Below, piece after piece: positions 33,366-46,298 of a stretch of 64,000 nucleotides of DNA (the stretch's first letter is position 1; every line of letters begins with the position of its first letter). A program made the translations under genes and the position numbers. The DNA is taken from contig NADL03000548.1 of NCBI GenBank assembly GCA_002205965.3, positions 124,001 through 188,000 of the forward strand. Direction: 5' to 3'. Below the pieces are notes generated by a model. It made no database searches, was not told the origin of the DNA, and was given only the letters and a program-made list of their open reading frames with translations. The DNA is from Kappaphycus alvarezii (lineage: Eukaryota; Rhodophyta; Florideophyceae; Gigartinales; Solieriaceae).

Positions 33366-33435
33366 GCTTTCGCCGCCGCCGCCATATCGCACAGGCTAAT
33401 GGGAATGTCACCCTATGTTCAACTCGCAGTAAACT
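33366..33435 (+). repeat. GCCGCCGCC-CAGTAAAC repeat, copy 1
   Basis: CGCCGCCGCCGCCATATCGC, ACAGGCTAATGGGAATGTCA, then CTCGCAGTAAACTGGCCC. Matches 35136-35215, which directly follows a LINE coding end, so this is probably a LINE 3' untranslated segment. Confidence 0.65.
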
Positions 33436-33889
33436 GGCCCAAACAGGAAAATCAAGTACGCGGTACCACCCTTTTTACCTAAACATTTAAGTAAACCACC
33501 CCATTTAGCCAAACATTCCCCAATTGAAGAGCGTGTCCAAGCTATTGGCGGTATTGCTTTTGTCTTTTTCTTGGAACAGTTTGGTACCTAAAGCTGGGCA
33601 CAGAAACGTCCGAAAAGCTGAGAACGTCATTTGGACAAAAATACTTCAAAGATTTGTACCGTACCTCTCAAGCATTCGCTGGAGACGGTTATTTTCCAAA
33701 AAAATTGGAGAAGTTGAACTTATTGTCTCTCAGTCACGACGGAATATCACCGGAAGCAGTTTATGTACTTACACTTATAGAATGATCATATATCGAATGA
33801 ACAGAAATCTAGGCCGTTTAAGATGGAGCCGTCAAACAGTGGGGCATATTTAGAGCTTCTACCATACAGTTTACAGTCGTAGGAAGAAA

Positions 33890-33985
33890 GGAGAAAACGT
33901 TTGGGTGTTTTACTGTTGGAAGATATTTCCGACCTATCCCATGGTTTTCCAGACAACCGCAATCGACTCAAAAAGGGTATACCTA
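33890..33985 (-). repeat. Box repeat Z, inverted copy
   Basis: The reverse complement reads TTTTTGAGTCGATTGCGGTT ... AATATCTTCCAACAGTAAAA ... CACCCAAACG. Inverted with respect to 32752-32850, about 1.1 kb away. Confidence 0.68.
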
Positions 33986-34390
33986 CAGCGTAATGGGGAA
34001 GGAACTACGCTTCCTAAAATGCTACCTTTAGGAAGAAAGTGAATAAGAGTTGCTTTACTGCGATTTGTGTTAGCGTTGAGAGACCTACCAATTTGCACTC
34101 AAACTATGTTGCAACATCGGTAATATGAAAATTTGGACATTTAGTTGTTTTGCTCCAAATAAACACCAACTTGAACAACATCTGTAATATGAATTTTAGG
34201 ACCTTCAAGTTGTTTTGCGTCAACTGAAAATTAGCTAGTATCTCAGTCAACAAGCATGCGGCGTCGGGAGCGACCACCAACGCGGCTTGTCGAAATACAG
34301 TCACCCTGCAGTTTTGGCCCCAGGTCCGGCTAGAGATAGATCGTGCATCCTCTTTGATGTAGGAGAGCGCTTCTGATAGGTGGTAAATGT
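33986..34390. other. Unassigned AT-rich spacer
   Basis: Contains an internal near-duplication around 34110-34215 (AACATCGGTAATATGAAAAT and AACATCTGTAATATGAATTT). No gene. Confidence 0.4.
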
Positions 34391-34680
34391 AGGGTGATTT
34401 AATATTTGAAAGATATGGTCGGTTGTGGCCCGGAATATCCTACTGGGTGCCCAGTAACACCTCTTAAATTACTCTAAAAAGCTGGCTCAAGGCCCCCCAG
34501 CAGACAGGCTGCGTTGGACATTACGGCCGCGGGAGCGTGCCTCTGAGTAAGTACCGCACGGACCTTACCATTTGCCTCCATCGCCCTAACGGTCACTTCT
34601 GATAGTGAGGAAGCAGATGGAGCTAAGATAAAGTAAGTTCGACGAGCAGGCCCTTTAGCGAATTTAGACTTTTCCTTCAC
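34391..34680 (-). mobile_element. LINE family 2, 3' fragment
   Basis: The minus strand encodes VTVRAMEANGKVRAVLTQRH and NAACLLGGLEPA, matching the C-terminal end of the LINE at 57 kb (VRAMETYGMVRAVLTQRHAA, NAACLLASIEA). It is followed by the eroded 3' segment ATATGGTCGGTTG. Heavily 5'-truncated, coding by homology only. Confidence 0.72.
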
Positions 34681-34733
34681 GGAATTTCATCTAGAGCATA
34701 TCTAGAAATATAGCCGATAATATCTTTCAGATA

Positions 34734-35215
34734 GTGCCGCACTTCACCTTTCCGCATTTTATGTGCAGGGTCACCAAAAGAGTATATCACATTCATAAAT
34801 TACATACGTGCAACGCCCTCACCAGCTTGAACGTCGCCTACGCGGAAAAGCTCCAGAATTACCAGGAGTTCATTGCTGGATTGCCGGGCAGGAATCGACT
34901 ACTTCCCGTCACAATCTCCACCCTTGGCGCATGACACCCCGAGGCCTTTCCTCGTGACGGAAGTGGAACACTCGGTCGCTAATCGTGCTAAGGACCAATC
35001 CCCCAAGGTCAGGGACACACTCCTAAAGCGGCATTCTGCGTTAATGGTTGCTTGGAACAGCGACATGTCTGCTGACAGGACTCGCAACTACTTTTAGTCG
35101 CCATTCCATAGCACGGCCATTCTCACTGTAGTGTTTTCTCCGCCGCCGCCATATAGCACAGGCAAATGAAAATTTAACCCTGTGTTCCACTCCCAGTAAA
35201 CCACCCCAGACATTC
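34734..35215 (+). mobile_element. LINE 3' fragment with untranslated tail, plus strand
   Basis: The frame 34734-34934 ends LPVTISTLGA and the adjoining frame 34873-35097 continues VEHSVANRAKDQ. These parallel LPISTLGGWH... and ...ASRAE of the LINE at 59.5 kb. A frameshift or stop separates the two parts near 34930. The segment from 35136 (GCCGCCGCCATATAGCACAG ... CAGTAAACCACCCC) repeats 33366-33435. Confidence 0.6.
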
Positions 35216-36739
35216 AGGCGAGACTCGTCTATAATTACACTAGTTGTTTGTTGGAAGAGGGTTTGAGCGACACCCAGGGCTTCTACAAAATGACATGATT
35301 GTGTGAAGGGGTAACATGAGTGAGAGTTTTCTTTGCTGTCCTTTTTTGGGTGTAGCATTTTTTGAACTCGTCTTGTCCGGTCTACCTTTAAATCACAACA
35401 AATGTTGCTTATATTACATCAACAGCGACTACTCGGGATTCTTGATAACGAACAGATTAATGCCGACTACCATCCTTTTGACTTGTCATGTGCACGACTT
35501 CATCCATATTCGTCGTACTGCTCCGTTCATATATCCCATTTCAATACCTTCATTGTGACGGGTTGCTCACAGCTTGGGCTGCCACAAAGCGCTTAAGTAC
35601 AGGTTTACCCATAGATGAAGTGGATACTGACGGAATAGGAACGACCCTCATGATGCCTTGGGGAGGCGTTTCAAATCTGAACACGAATATGCGCATGGAA
35701 GTAAATTTAACGTAGATAAATCAAATAAAGCACGTAAGCAAAGAACTACGCGAAATCATACATCATTACACTGAGTCTATAAATTTCGTTCATATTTTCA
35801 ACCAAAGAAAGGATCAAATCACATCAAAGGCCACAACTTGAAGAACGTATTTTCCAGCGAATCTCCGTTCTCAGAGTAGGTCAGTAGCTACTCGTACTAG
35901 GCTTCTATTGCCTTAACCAGGAAATTAAGAATATGGTACCCCCATTTACCCAAACATTCCCCCTATTAATAAAATATTAAGAAATTCTATATTTGAATTT
36001 ACAGCGACAAGGGCCAACATAGAGATTGAAACGGAAAGGGGAACGATCGGGATGGTGCCAAATAGGTAGGCAAAGTAGTAGTAGAAGATTACAGAGGGAA
36101 GCAGAGAGGAGCGTTAGGATTTTAGCTAAGTTTACCAGAGCCAGGAATATATATTCTGTTATGTACATAGTATCGTAGCTCAACAATATAATACTCAAAT
36201 TACAGCCAAGGTTAAGAAAGCTGGACCAAGATAATGGACTGGAATAGTCCCATAAAGCAGTAATATAGAAAAATAGCGCTTCACCTTGATCCAGTTTACG
36301 TTGAGTACAAGGCTACATAAATATCAATTTAGGAAGTGCTAGCCATTTACATTTACTGTAATACAAATAGAAATATAAAATGTATTTTAAAAGCTCATAG
36401 CAGTCGTATCAAAGAGGGAACTACAGCATAAGTTACAAACGTTCGCTTCATGCCATTACTAAACTAAACATAATTCATGTCACTCCGTTGTGGTGTTATA
36501 CAGGATTATTTTCTGAGGACTGACACTTTGAAACAGTCTCCAAATCATCGCAGAGCTTTCCACAGTAAATCGTCAACTGTAACGCTTCTGTGAGAGCGTG
36601 GTCTTTTTTGGTCAGTGGATCGAATGGCCTTACAGCATCTAGAATCAGTGCAATTAATCTTATGAAACAGTCTAAAATCAAACCAAGGATATTATACATC
36701 TACTGAATCGATCTATCTTTATTGAGGTGTATTAACAGT
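35216..36739. other. AT-rich region, no recognised genes
   Basis: Frames at 35316-35596 and 35977-36198 have no known domains. Motif CCCCCATTTACCCAAACATT at 35938 resembles 33500. Confidence 0.4.
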
Positions 36740-37160
36740 AGGCTCACCTGTACTACTTCGAATACTTCTCCGGTTGGTAGAACAAGGATCTTGGTAGCGT
36801 GGTAGAGCCCGGGATGGCAAGGCCTCAACCTGCTACGGTTCACCTAACGGAAGGATAAGGGAAACACACGATTGAGGTTGCCTCCCTCTCGGGACGAGCT
36901 TGCCGGACCGCGTTTGGGGAAGATACGCGGTGATGACGACGGAGCGATAGACGCCAAGAGGGATAAACCGTACGAAGTAAACAGTAAAAGGAAAAGGTTA
37001 TCAGTTAAAAGTTGACGGGTAATTGGAGAGGTAGAAGGTGCTTACCACTTACTTGACGGGCACCGAGACGGAAATTGCAGGAAAAAATCTGCCAAGTCCG
37101 CCCGGAGTCCGATTGGTCCCGGCCCCAGGCCCTAATGGTCCGTGGCACAGGGGTACCAAT
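36740..37160. other. GC-rich island in AT-rich DNA
   Basis: About 400 bp of clearly higher GC content (GAGCCCGGGATGGCAAGGCC, GGGACGAGCTTGCCGGACCG). It lacks a long reading frame. Boundaries are abrupt, suggesting an inserted repeat such as a solo LTR, but I found no second copy or target duplication. Confidence 0.4.
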
Positions 37161-39027
37161 TTCTACTTTCATTACTATGCATCGTGATAAAAACGTTACT
37201 GTACACTACCAACAGTGCTGTAAAGACCATACGGATTCCTCACCCGGGTGCACTGTACAGTACAGCCATGCCCTTGCCACGTGTTCTGCCATACGAATCA
37301 TGCTAGCCGTACCCGACGCGGGCAATCGTCGTCTCTCTTCCCTTCAAATACCTCAAGGGTGCACGCCGCTCGATATTTCCACCGCTACATCACAAATATA
37401 GTAACTTGTGTAAAAAGGGAAAAAAAGCCTTTCGAATTGACAGGAGTCCACAGCTTAATATCAACATCAAACACCTCTGCATGAGCAATGGAGATTAATT
37501 TTCTTTCGAAAACCTATGCCGCTGTTAGTATGTTAGCAGAGGGAAAAATCTTGAAAGACAGTTCAGTCTTTTATGAAATGAAAGAGATGGTGTGGTATTT
37601 AGAAGTAAGATTCATTGTTTCAACAAGAAGAACTGTTATTACACCAATTTCTCATTTGTGAAATTATTTTGAAACATCTGCAAAGAAAAAAGTTTTAGGT
37701 TGTAGTCCAAGGATTAATGCAGTGTAGAGCACTTTATAGTAGCTCCAAGTTTCGTAAGGATGTGAGCGACATTTAATTGTTCGAAGAGACCGTTAAATCT
37801 CGTATTTAGTGCCTTTTGCTGCAAATTACTTGTGTGAAATGTGCGTAATAGCGATGGAGCAGTGTCAATTAATCTCAATGAGCAGTTACTTGACTCATAG
37901 ACAGACGTCTTGATATAATTTTAAAAAAAAATAAGTCTGACAATGGCGTTGTGCAAGATATGTGTATTCAGTTTGAGCATCAAATTTATCGTCAACATCC
38001 GTGTCAGTGGGACGTTCTTTGTTTCGATTGGTCTTACTCCCAAAAAACGGAAAATGTATGGGGCCTGAGTTTAAAGACCCAAGCATAAAAGTTTACCAAT
38101 CATATTTAGAAATTTTGTTGCACGTTTATCGTCACAACTAAAATTCAGCTCACCAAAAGTTTGCGACGAATATAGAAACATTTCTGTTTCCGTTTTGTAG
38201 AAAACTTGCTACAAATATATTTAACAGTACAACGCCTAGTTTGAAAATAAGTTTATCAACCTGTTTTTGCCATTTTTTGCTCGTCTTTACAAATCTATAA
38301 GCCACAATTAGATGAAACCACATATGAGTTGTTCTCTTCGAAGACTGGCGTGTTGGTTCCACATAGAAATGTAGCTGAGATTTTCCAGACGGACTAGAAG
38401 CGGCTGTTGGTGATGGGGATAAATCAGCGAGAGTGAAATTCTCAGAACCAACTATCTCAAGAGTTAGGTGTTGCAAGCTTTAAAATTGCTACAGTAGTAT
38501 AGTTGTGGGTACGGTATGAGGCTTGTAAGGACGTTAGATCAAGCGGCTACACGAGGAAGAATAACAGGCAGGGTATAACACCTCTGCGCAGTGACTATCG
38601 TAGACGATACGCTTCTTAGGCCAGATGCTGACTTCCGACTTTTCAACTATTTGCGCCTGCACTTTAATTTGTCCGTCAAATTGTTTGATTTATCCTGAAA
38701 GAATCGTTTTTGAGCTTATGTAGAATTCTCAGGAAACTTTAAAGTCTCAAACGGACATAGTGGATACCGTAAAGTGCATTCAAGGGAATCTGTGGAAGAG
38801 AACTACTAACAGCACATAATTTAAGAATAAATATCTAAATGTACTCATCAAACTCTCCATCCTCGCTGTCAGACCCAAATAATTCTTTCAAAATATCCTA
38901 TCTCCAATACAATCCATAGAAATCCGTTGAACGGCTCACGGTAATAAATAAATTTCTCAGACAAATCTAGACCTTCCAATCCTACTTCATGATATTGAAC
39001 CTTCTATCTTTTCCCTAGTGGATTTTT
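37161..39027. other. AT-rich region, no recognised genes
   Basis: GTACAGTACAG words at 37195-37265. Frames at 37075-37401 and 38150-38476 carry no known motif. Confidence 0.4.
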
Positions 39028-39240
39028 TTGGGTTATTTTAATGCATGGAAGATGTGGTCGGTTATATCCACGCGGCTAATGCGTTATGTGGGATAAGTCG
39101 TCGCTGATGGGTAACACTACAGTACATGACCTTCCTGACAGGGCCGGCTCAATGCCGGCGAGCAGGCATGCCACGTTGGACATGGCGGCCGCAGCAGCGT
39201 GCCTTTGGGTAAGCACCGCTCTAACCATCCATAGGAGAGC
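39028..39240 (-). mobile_element. LINE family 2, 3' end copy
   Basis: Nearly identical to 57028-57240 (TTGGGTTATTTTAATGCATG, GAAGATGTGGTCGGTTATAT, GGGTAAGCACCGCTC). The minus strand encodes VRAVLTQRHAAAAAMSNVAC. A recent-looking, strongly 5'-truncated insertion. Confidence 0.85.
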
Positions 39241-42200
39241 GATGTTGTCACAATTCCCTAGGGAAGTGTGACAAAATCGCTCTCCTATGTGACATTCCAC
39301 TTTCCAAGGAATTTATGAGATATAAATGCGAGACATGATGGCTGTTTGCATCAGGTTTTTGAAAGGTTTCCTGAACCAATACTTCGAACTAAAATTTACC
39401 CTTATTGTTTGCAGGTAAAGAATAAATTTCGGCTCATCACGAATTCGTAATTTAATTTTAAATTAGAATATTCTACTAGATTAAAAAATATTTAAGACTA
39501 GGCCCTAGAAGGGAAAATGAAACGGAAGTACCGCTTCTGAAATTTGCTTGAAACATTATGAATGAGCTAGATAAGGGGAAAATACGACAGACTACTCTCA
39601 AATATAGGCCTAGAACTAAGAATTCTGAGGAACTAGTTCTTATTAGTAAATTGATGCTTATCGTACAGTATTAACGTAAATTGTAGTTATTTTTATTCAA
39701 ACCAGCATTCAGAAGCGAGACGGTTTGGAGACGTCCCATGAAGCAATGATGTCAAGTTCTATATTTTCTTTTAACATCTTGATAAAGTAAGAGAATTAAT
39801 TAATCACCCAAGTTCCTCCCATTGATTGAGCAGAAACAACCAAAATAGCTTTAAAGCATAGGTATCGAAGGGAGCAGCACTGAATTACATTTAATACCCT
39901 GCTGTGTCTAGAAGATTCTTTTATGAAAGTTTTTACATTATGCGTGTGCTATTTCGATACACTAGTGCGTATATTTTCTCCTAAAAAGGTTTTATTTCCC
40001 GCAGATCCGAAGGGAAGTTTCCACTGCTTTGATGCAAGGATGGCGTTTTTATGCAGAAAATTCCCTTTTTGGAAAAGAAGGTATAAATTGTAAGGAGTGG
40101 AGGACGGTCGACTCAAAGAAAGGTCCATATTTCAAATCTTTGACTTTTTCTGTGGACTAGTTACATGAATCGGTCGTGAATATGAATTTTTAGTGCTTTT
40201 AGTATGGACAGCTAGCATTTGTATTCTTTCTAGAATATTTAATAGTCACCGTTCATCTCCAGTAGATAATCGAAAACATATTTTGTGCCGCAACACCATA
40301 TTATATGCTATGCTTAACACCTGGAAAACCTCGTCTCTACATTTAGTATTGAAATATTGTTGTGTGAGATGGCCTATAAAAAAGAAATAAATATATGAAG
40401 AGAGTGAAGCGGGAGCACTTCATACATCGCTCAACAAGGGGAATTGAGGAAAAAATCAACGGATCCGTCTATAACAGAAGAAAATTTAGACTATAATTTT
40501 CAAAAATAAGAAGTTTTCATTGAAAATACTATAATCTGATGGTCCGAAAAAAAATTAAACCCTTTTATCTTGACAACCTCTGAAAACCTAAAAAAGCCCA
40601 AATTTACTTGCATAATGGATTAAAATACTCAAAATGTTTGATAAAATATATTGAAATGGACGTCTACACGGACATTTATTGTGCATATCTTCATTTATGT
40701 CGGAAGCGAAAGGATTTTGGCGGTACTGATATGAGATGCTTGATTTTTTTCTTCTACTTCTATCAATTTAGTTTTACTGAACTCAGAGAAAATAAAGAAG
40801 CATTAATGTTTCGGCATTGTAATGCTACAAATATTTTTTGGATAAAGATATCTTCTGTAGTCAAAAAAAGATCAAGCCATGAAGCTCTCGAAAATGGAAG
40901 CATGGTAGAATTTTCTTTGCAATTAGAGTTTATCGAATTAAAGATTATTTGAACTATTATATTATCAGACTGTTCAAATACTTTATTAATTTATTGAATT
41001 TTTACTGAAAGTAATTTGAGAATAGTTGTTCATAGGATGGAGGGGTTAATGAAGTAGATATTTGATCATTTTTGAGACTATTCAGTAGAATCTTTCGGGA
41101 ATTTAGGAGAAGTATAGCAATTATTCCGATGCCAACGTATAGGAGCAAAATGTTTTCGAAGAGAAATTCCATGAATTTTTGAAGTCCTAGACTCTAGCTT
41201 CAAACAAATGAATTATTTTATACTATTTCTCTCGAATGGAAATACCTGAAATATTCCCCGTTGATGTTCAAACTGACTACGTATATCTCCTTTTTCATGC
41301 TTACAAAATGATTCCTTTTATAAATCACCCAATTTCGGAATATTTTGCCTCAAAAAGAGCAGAAGAACATCAAGTATGTTACATGTACAACTGAAAGACT
41401 AAAAATTCAGATGAATTTCTTCTAGATTCCTTTGCAATTTTTTTCCACAAAGGTGGTACATCTAATATCCAAAAATCTTTCGTACATCTTGCAGTCATAG
41501 GGAAAATTAGACCTGATTCGGCAAATTTATGCAGAGAATTGGTTGAATTGAGTCCCTAAAGATAAAAAATGAATGTTTCTTACCTATTTTATAATACCTA
41601 GCCATTCATGTATATGTTTTGATTTTCCTAAATTTGGTTTCAAACTACACAAGATAGACTAATACCTTCACCTTGTTCTATGGTTTCTCTTTTTTAAAAC
41701 TGAGATGGACATTTAGTGTGTAAGTTCACAATAGCATATTTAGAACAAATAAGTAATACTACTTGTTGAGCGTCCATCCAATAGCATTGGTCTCCAGGAG
41801 GAAAAAATCATAAGTAAAAAATAAAAAAGTGCTATATACCATTACATAATACTAATTTCATGTAATTTTAGTATTCTAATGGTACATAACTAAAATTTAC
41901 CCAGCATGATCGTATTTTGTATCTCGGAATTTTTGATGAAAATTTATTCTCAGATACATCGCGAATAAATACTTCTCCAAATAATTTATATCGGCCAGCT
42001 TTTTGAATATATATCATCTCCAACAACTAAATTAGCTTTCTTTGTGCCTGTAGAGACGCAAGACTTGATATTTCTCAACTTTTGAATAAAAGTTAATTCT
42101 TTTTTTCCGTACAGACCTTTTTATACCGTTTCCCTTGCTAGGACCACTGTTTCACTCCTAGAACTTTAGAAGTATAAATATGTGAAATGAAGCTTAATTT

Positions 42201-42900
42201 AGATAATTTTACGCCGTAGAATAGCTGAACTATTTCCCCTTGAAGCCCTTCTGCGATACATTTTTCCATCAAATTAAGAAGATTTCGGTGATTATCTCTC
42301 CTTACGGTTTTTCCCAAAGACTATATTATTTATCGAGAAAGAGCAAATTTTTTCTAATATATGAAGCTTTCAAGAAGCATTTTATCGTTTGAAGTAGTAA
42401 TGAACGAAGTTATGTTGATATTTAAAAGAATATTTGAGATGTCATTACTTGACAAGTGTTGGAGTACTTAGCTAGTGGCGATGAGAACATCAAATAAATC
42501 ATCATACTATGACTTCTTTTGATTCGGTTTTGGAGTTTGTAATACTGTAGAGTATATATTATTTGAATAAAATAGAAATATATTTGTTAGAGATCTTATT
42601 ACGGAAATGATATGTCAAAGTGGTTTGAAGCAGTACCTTTTTGCAAAAAAAGATCAAGCAGCTAGTTAACAACATTATTGCAACATTACAGTCTATTGAT
42701 CTTGAAACAATGCTTTACTGAAGTAAAATCCTTCTCCTTCCAAGGGATTCATACTATAAGGCAACAAATGACAGAAGTCATTTCCAGCCCATTAAAATTT
42801 TGGGTTTTCCCTATCTTTATGGATCTGTGTATGCCACGTTCTTTTTGAAAGTTTTAAAATTCTTTTCGTGACCCCTGTTGTTTTTTATTCTTATAATCAC
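39241..42900. other. Very AT-rich, gene-free stretch
   Basis: The longest block without a repeat match I could recognise. No convincing reading frame; the longest (40608-40952) is lysine-, isoleucine- and phenylalanine-rich as expected from composition. No RNA gene seen. Confidence 0.5.
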
Positions 42901-43448
42901 TATTTTAGTTGTATGGTCCACTTTCAGTTTCAGCAGCTTGTCTTGACTACTTTATCCTTCAACTGCAAATGCGTCGGATTCTACGCAACGGGACAGCCGC
43001 CGGTATTTATGTCCATTATCTTGGATAGTGCAGTTGCTGAATAAAACATGAGAGGCATTGAGAATTTCAAGTGTGGAGGATACCGCAACTTGCCAGTGTC
43101 CCAGTCGCAAACCAAAGCAAGCGACTAAGGATTGATAGCTTTCTGGTCCAAAGTACAGTGAATGAAGATTTATGTAAAACAGTATCGTAATTTACAAAAG
43201 ATTCTGGTCGGAATACCGAAGCTTGCATATTCTCGAAAACGACGCGTCTTTTAATCGTCATGTTATGGATCACGAGAGATTGACTGGCTTGTACTTGCAG
43301 GTAACGATTTTTTTAAACAGTGATTGACTTAAACTATGCCTGAAACAATATTAGAGTTAACAGAGGCAGGTTTTTGCGCAAAAAGGAGCAGTTTTTCATC
43401 CTCTCTTGACTTCATAAAGTAGCTGTTTTGTCCTGCAATATGGAAGCT
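42901..43448 (-). repeat. Dispersed repeat R, minus copy
   Basis: Inverted match of 27555-28112; see that copy for shared landmarks. The minus strand encodes RRVVFENMQASVFRPESFVN. Confidence 0.75.
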
Positions 43449-44247
43449 CTCGACAGAATATCCGTGCAGTTGTTATCATAAGCACTTAGAATTATTGTCG
43501 CAAAACAAGAGTTAATTGAATGAAAAATTATCATATTAATATTGATTGAAATGGATTCGAAAATGGTTAATAAACTATTGCTGAGCTTAGCTATGTTTTA
43601 GAAGTGTGCAAAATGAGGGACGGAATAATAATTTGCACTAAGCACTTGCGGTGCTTCTCACCATTGTCCATCGTAGAATAAGCGTCTTTAATGGTGCTAA
43701 TAACTAATTTTTTTTGCTCTAAATAGCTTTGCTGTTGATAAATATCGTCTTACTATTAATACGTTATCAATGGACTTTTTTTAGTAATAAACCGGAAATG
43801 TTTCAAATTTTTATCAATTTGGACTTAAATCATTTGCTTTCATATTAGCCAAAGTTCTCACTAATTTTTTGTAGTTTGCTTCTGCTACAAGTAGGATGAT
43901 CTTTGTATTTGGTAAAAGACCTACCATTACTTCTAACGCTTCGATGGCCCCTAGTAACTTGATAGTTACTGTATCCACATGGACTAAGGACAGCTCCACT
44001 TACCCTCAACTTTTAGCAATTTACTTCTACTCTCTCTTGATTTTTGCCAACTAAACGTTTTTTGACTCAATGACAGGGGTTTTGGCGTTTCATGGCTTTG
44101 GTAACCAAATTGATGACCTTAAAACTATCATATTTCTAAATTGGTGCTAGTCAAATTGTTACTCTTAGTAATTGAGTCAAATGTTGCTCTTTCATGAACA
44201 AATTTGTCGTTAGAGGCTTCCATACCCCTAATAAAGTCATTTAAGTC
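43449..44247. other. AT-rich left flank of gypsy fossil
   Basis: No LTR could be recognised, though one is expected near here. A 61-codon minus frame (43814-43999) has no known motif. Confidence 0.35.
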
Positions 44248-46298
44248 ATGTCTCGATATGTTTTTAGCAAATATTCATTAAAACAACGGGAAATGCAGGA
44301 TAATTACATGATGTGCACGTACTTTGTAACAATGGATAATCCACAAAGTTTTGTCAGTACTTCAAAACTTAAGACAATGCACCGAATACTTTGGAGTATT
44401 TTCTCAATGACGGTAGAACCGGATGAGATGATACGCACTGATATAGAGGTTCTTCACAACTTCATTGATTCCATAGGCTCATTGGACTACCTCTGTGATT
44501 TCTTCGGAATGGTTGGTTTCAACGTCCAAGCCATGTACGGAATGCTCCATAATGCAACAACAAAGGATAAGCGGCTCCCCTTTTTCCTCCTTATCAAAGG
44601 AACTCATACGTTTAATGATCTGAGCCGACTATTGCGTAGTTTGTTAAAAACCCGGAGACATTTCAGTCGTTGGCTGAACTACCGAAGATAGACAGTATAC
44701 AGATGCCATTCATGCATCTTAAAATGAACTACTAGAGGGTAGCAATCATCTCAGTGGCGTCGAAAACCGTGAGAAGCAGTGTCAGAAACTCGATAGAACG
44801 ACTGGAAATCCGGATCGACAATCCAAAATGCATGATATCGTCACAGTTGGAGAGCCCTACTCCGATCATCAAAAAACAGTCCGGTCTTTCGAAGGCTACA
44901 GAAGTCTGTTCCTATACCCATATACCCGAAAAATTTGCGAAAAGATGCTCGTGGGATCGACACAGGAGTATTTTTTGTGGAAACTGGGGGCGCTATGGTC
45001 ATCATAAAAGCAATTTATGGACCAAAGATAATAGATAGGCCATTATCCTGGGGGCACGGAGCGAATCTAGACATGAGATGAAAATTTTATAAGGAAGGAA
45101 TGATTGTAACCTGAACAACGCCGGGAGCGTATCTATTGCCGGCGAAATCGACCAAGTCAATATAAAAAAAGGGATGAAGAAGGTTATATGTTAATAAGAA
45201 GTTAAGATTGGATCACAATATGCTTGACCATATCACAGCAATTGTACCCCACCGGACGAAAACATTTCATCAAATTGTACTGGGAGCGGAAAGTGCTCCG
45301 ACAAGGAAAATGAAAAAGCATAAAGACGTCAAAAAGCTCAAATTGTACTGTATGTATTACGGTATGCGAATAAATACAAGCTGGTGGCCGAGCTCCCTTC
45401 GATGCCAAATAGAATAAAGTTTGCCCAGCTATTATGCAGGGACACAAAAAAAGAGTTAAGAGCTCAAAAAGATCATGAAGTGTAGTAAGTCCAATAAGGG
45501 AAAGAACATGTTCCTTAACTAGGCCACGACAACACAAAGACATTTTAAGCTAGTGCCGATCAAAATATTGGGAACGGGGACCGAAGCAATTTTTTGATTC
45601 TTGCACTAATCCAAATCAGGTTTCGGAAAATTTGGTGGCGAATCTTGGTCTCGAAAATGTTCTGACAATAAGAAGGATAACTGTTGCAGATGGAAGCGTA
45701 TCAAAATTTATGTGCTTTGTTGACAAAGTTCACGTGTTCTTTGCGGAATCAAAGTTGATATGGACTTCTTCGTTTTTTTCTGAGATACTTTCCGATGCAA
45801 TCATTTGCTGTCCGGCAATAGAGGAGCTGGGGACGTGCATTGACCTCGGAAACCAAAGTTTCTCAGTTCTAATCGGAGACATAGCCGTAGACATGCCCCA
45901 ACATTTTGATAAAAGAGTAGAGAAAGAAGATCTGAGAGATGAATAAAGTTATTATTTCACCTCTAGCTATACCAGCGAATGTTTATAGTCATATAAAGCC
46001 TTCGAAAATAAAAAATTATGATAGAAAGATGCTAAACTTCGCAAGGAACTATTAGGATTCTGAGTATGACAGAGACGAAGAATATTCTTTGAAAGAAAAT
46101 ATGGACTCAGAATTTGTAGCAGTTTGTGAGAATTTTGTATTCGAGGACAAAGTTAAAAATCTGAAAGATGAATATTCGTCCGAAGCAACAGAGGATTCGA
46201 TTACGATCATATCCAGAAGTTTAGATCTAAATTACATGTCTCATAGGAATATATATTATAATGTTCACTGGGAAGAAGAAGAAAAGTAATGGATAATA

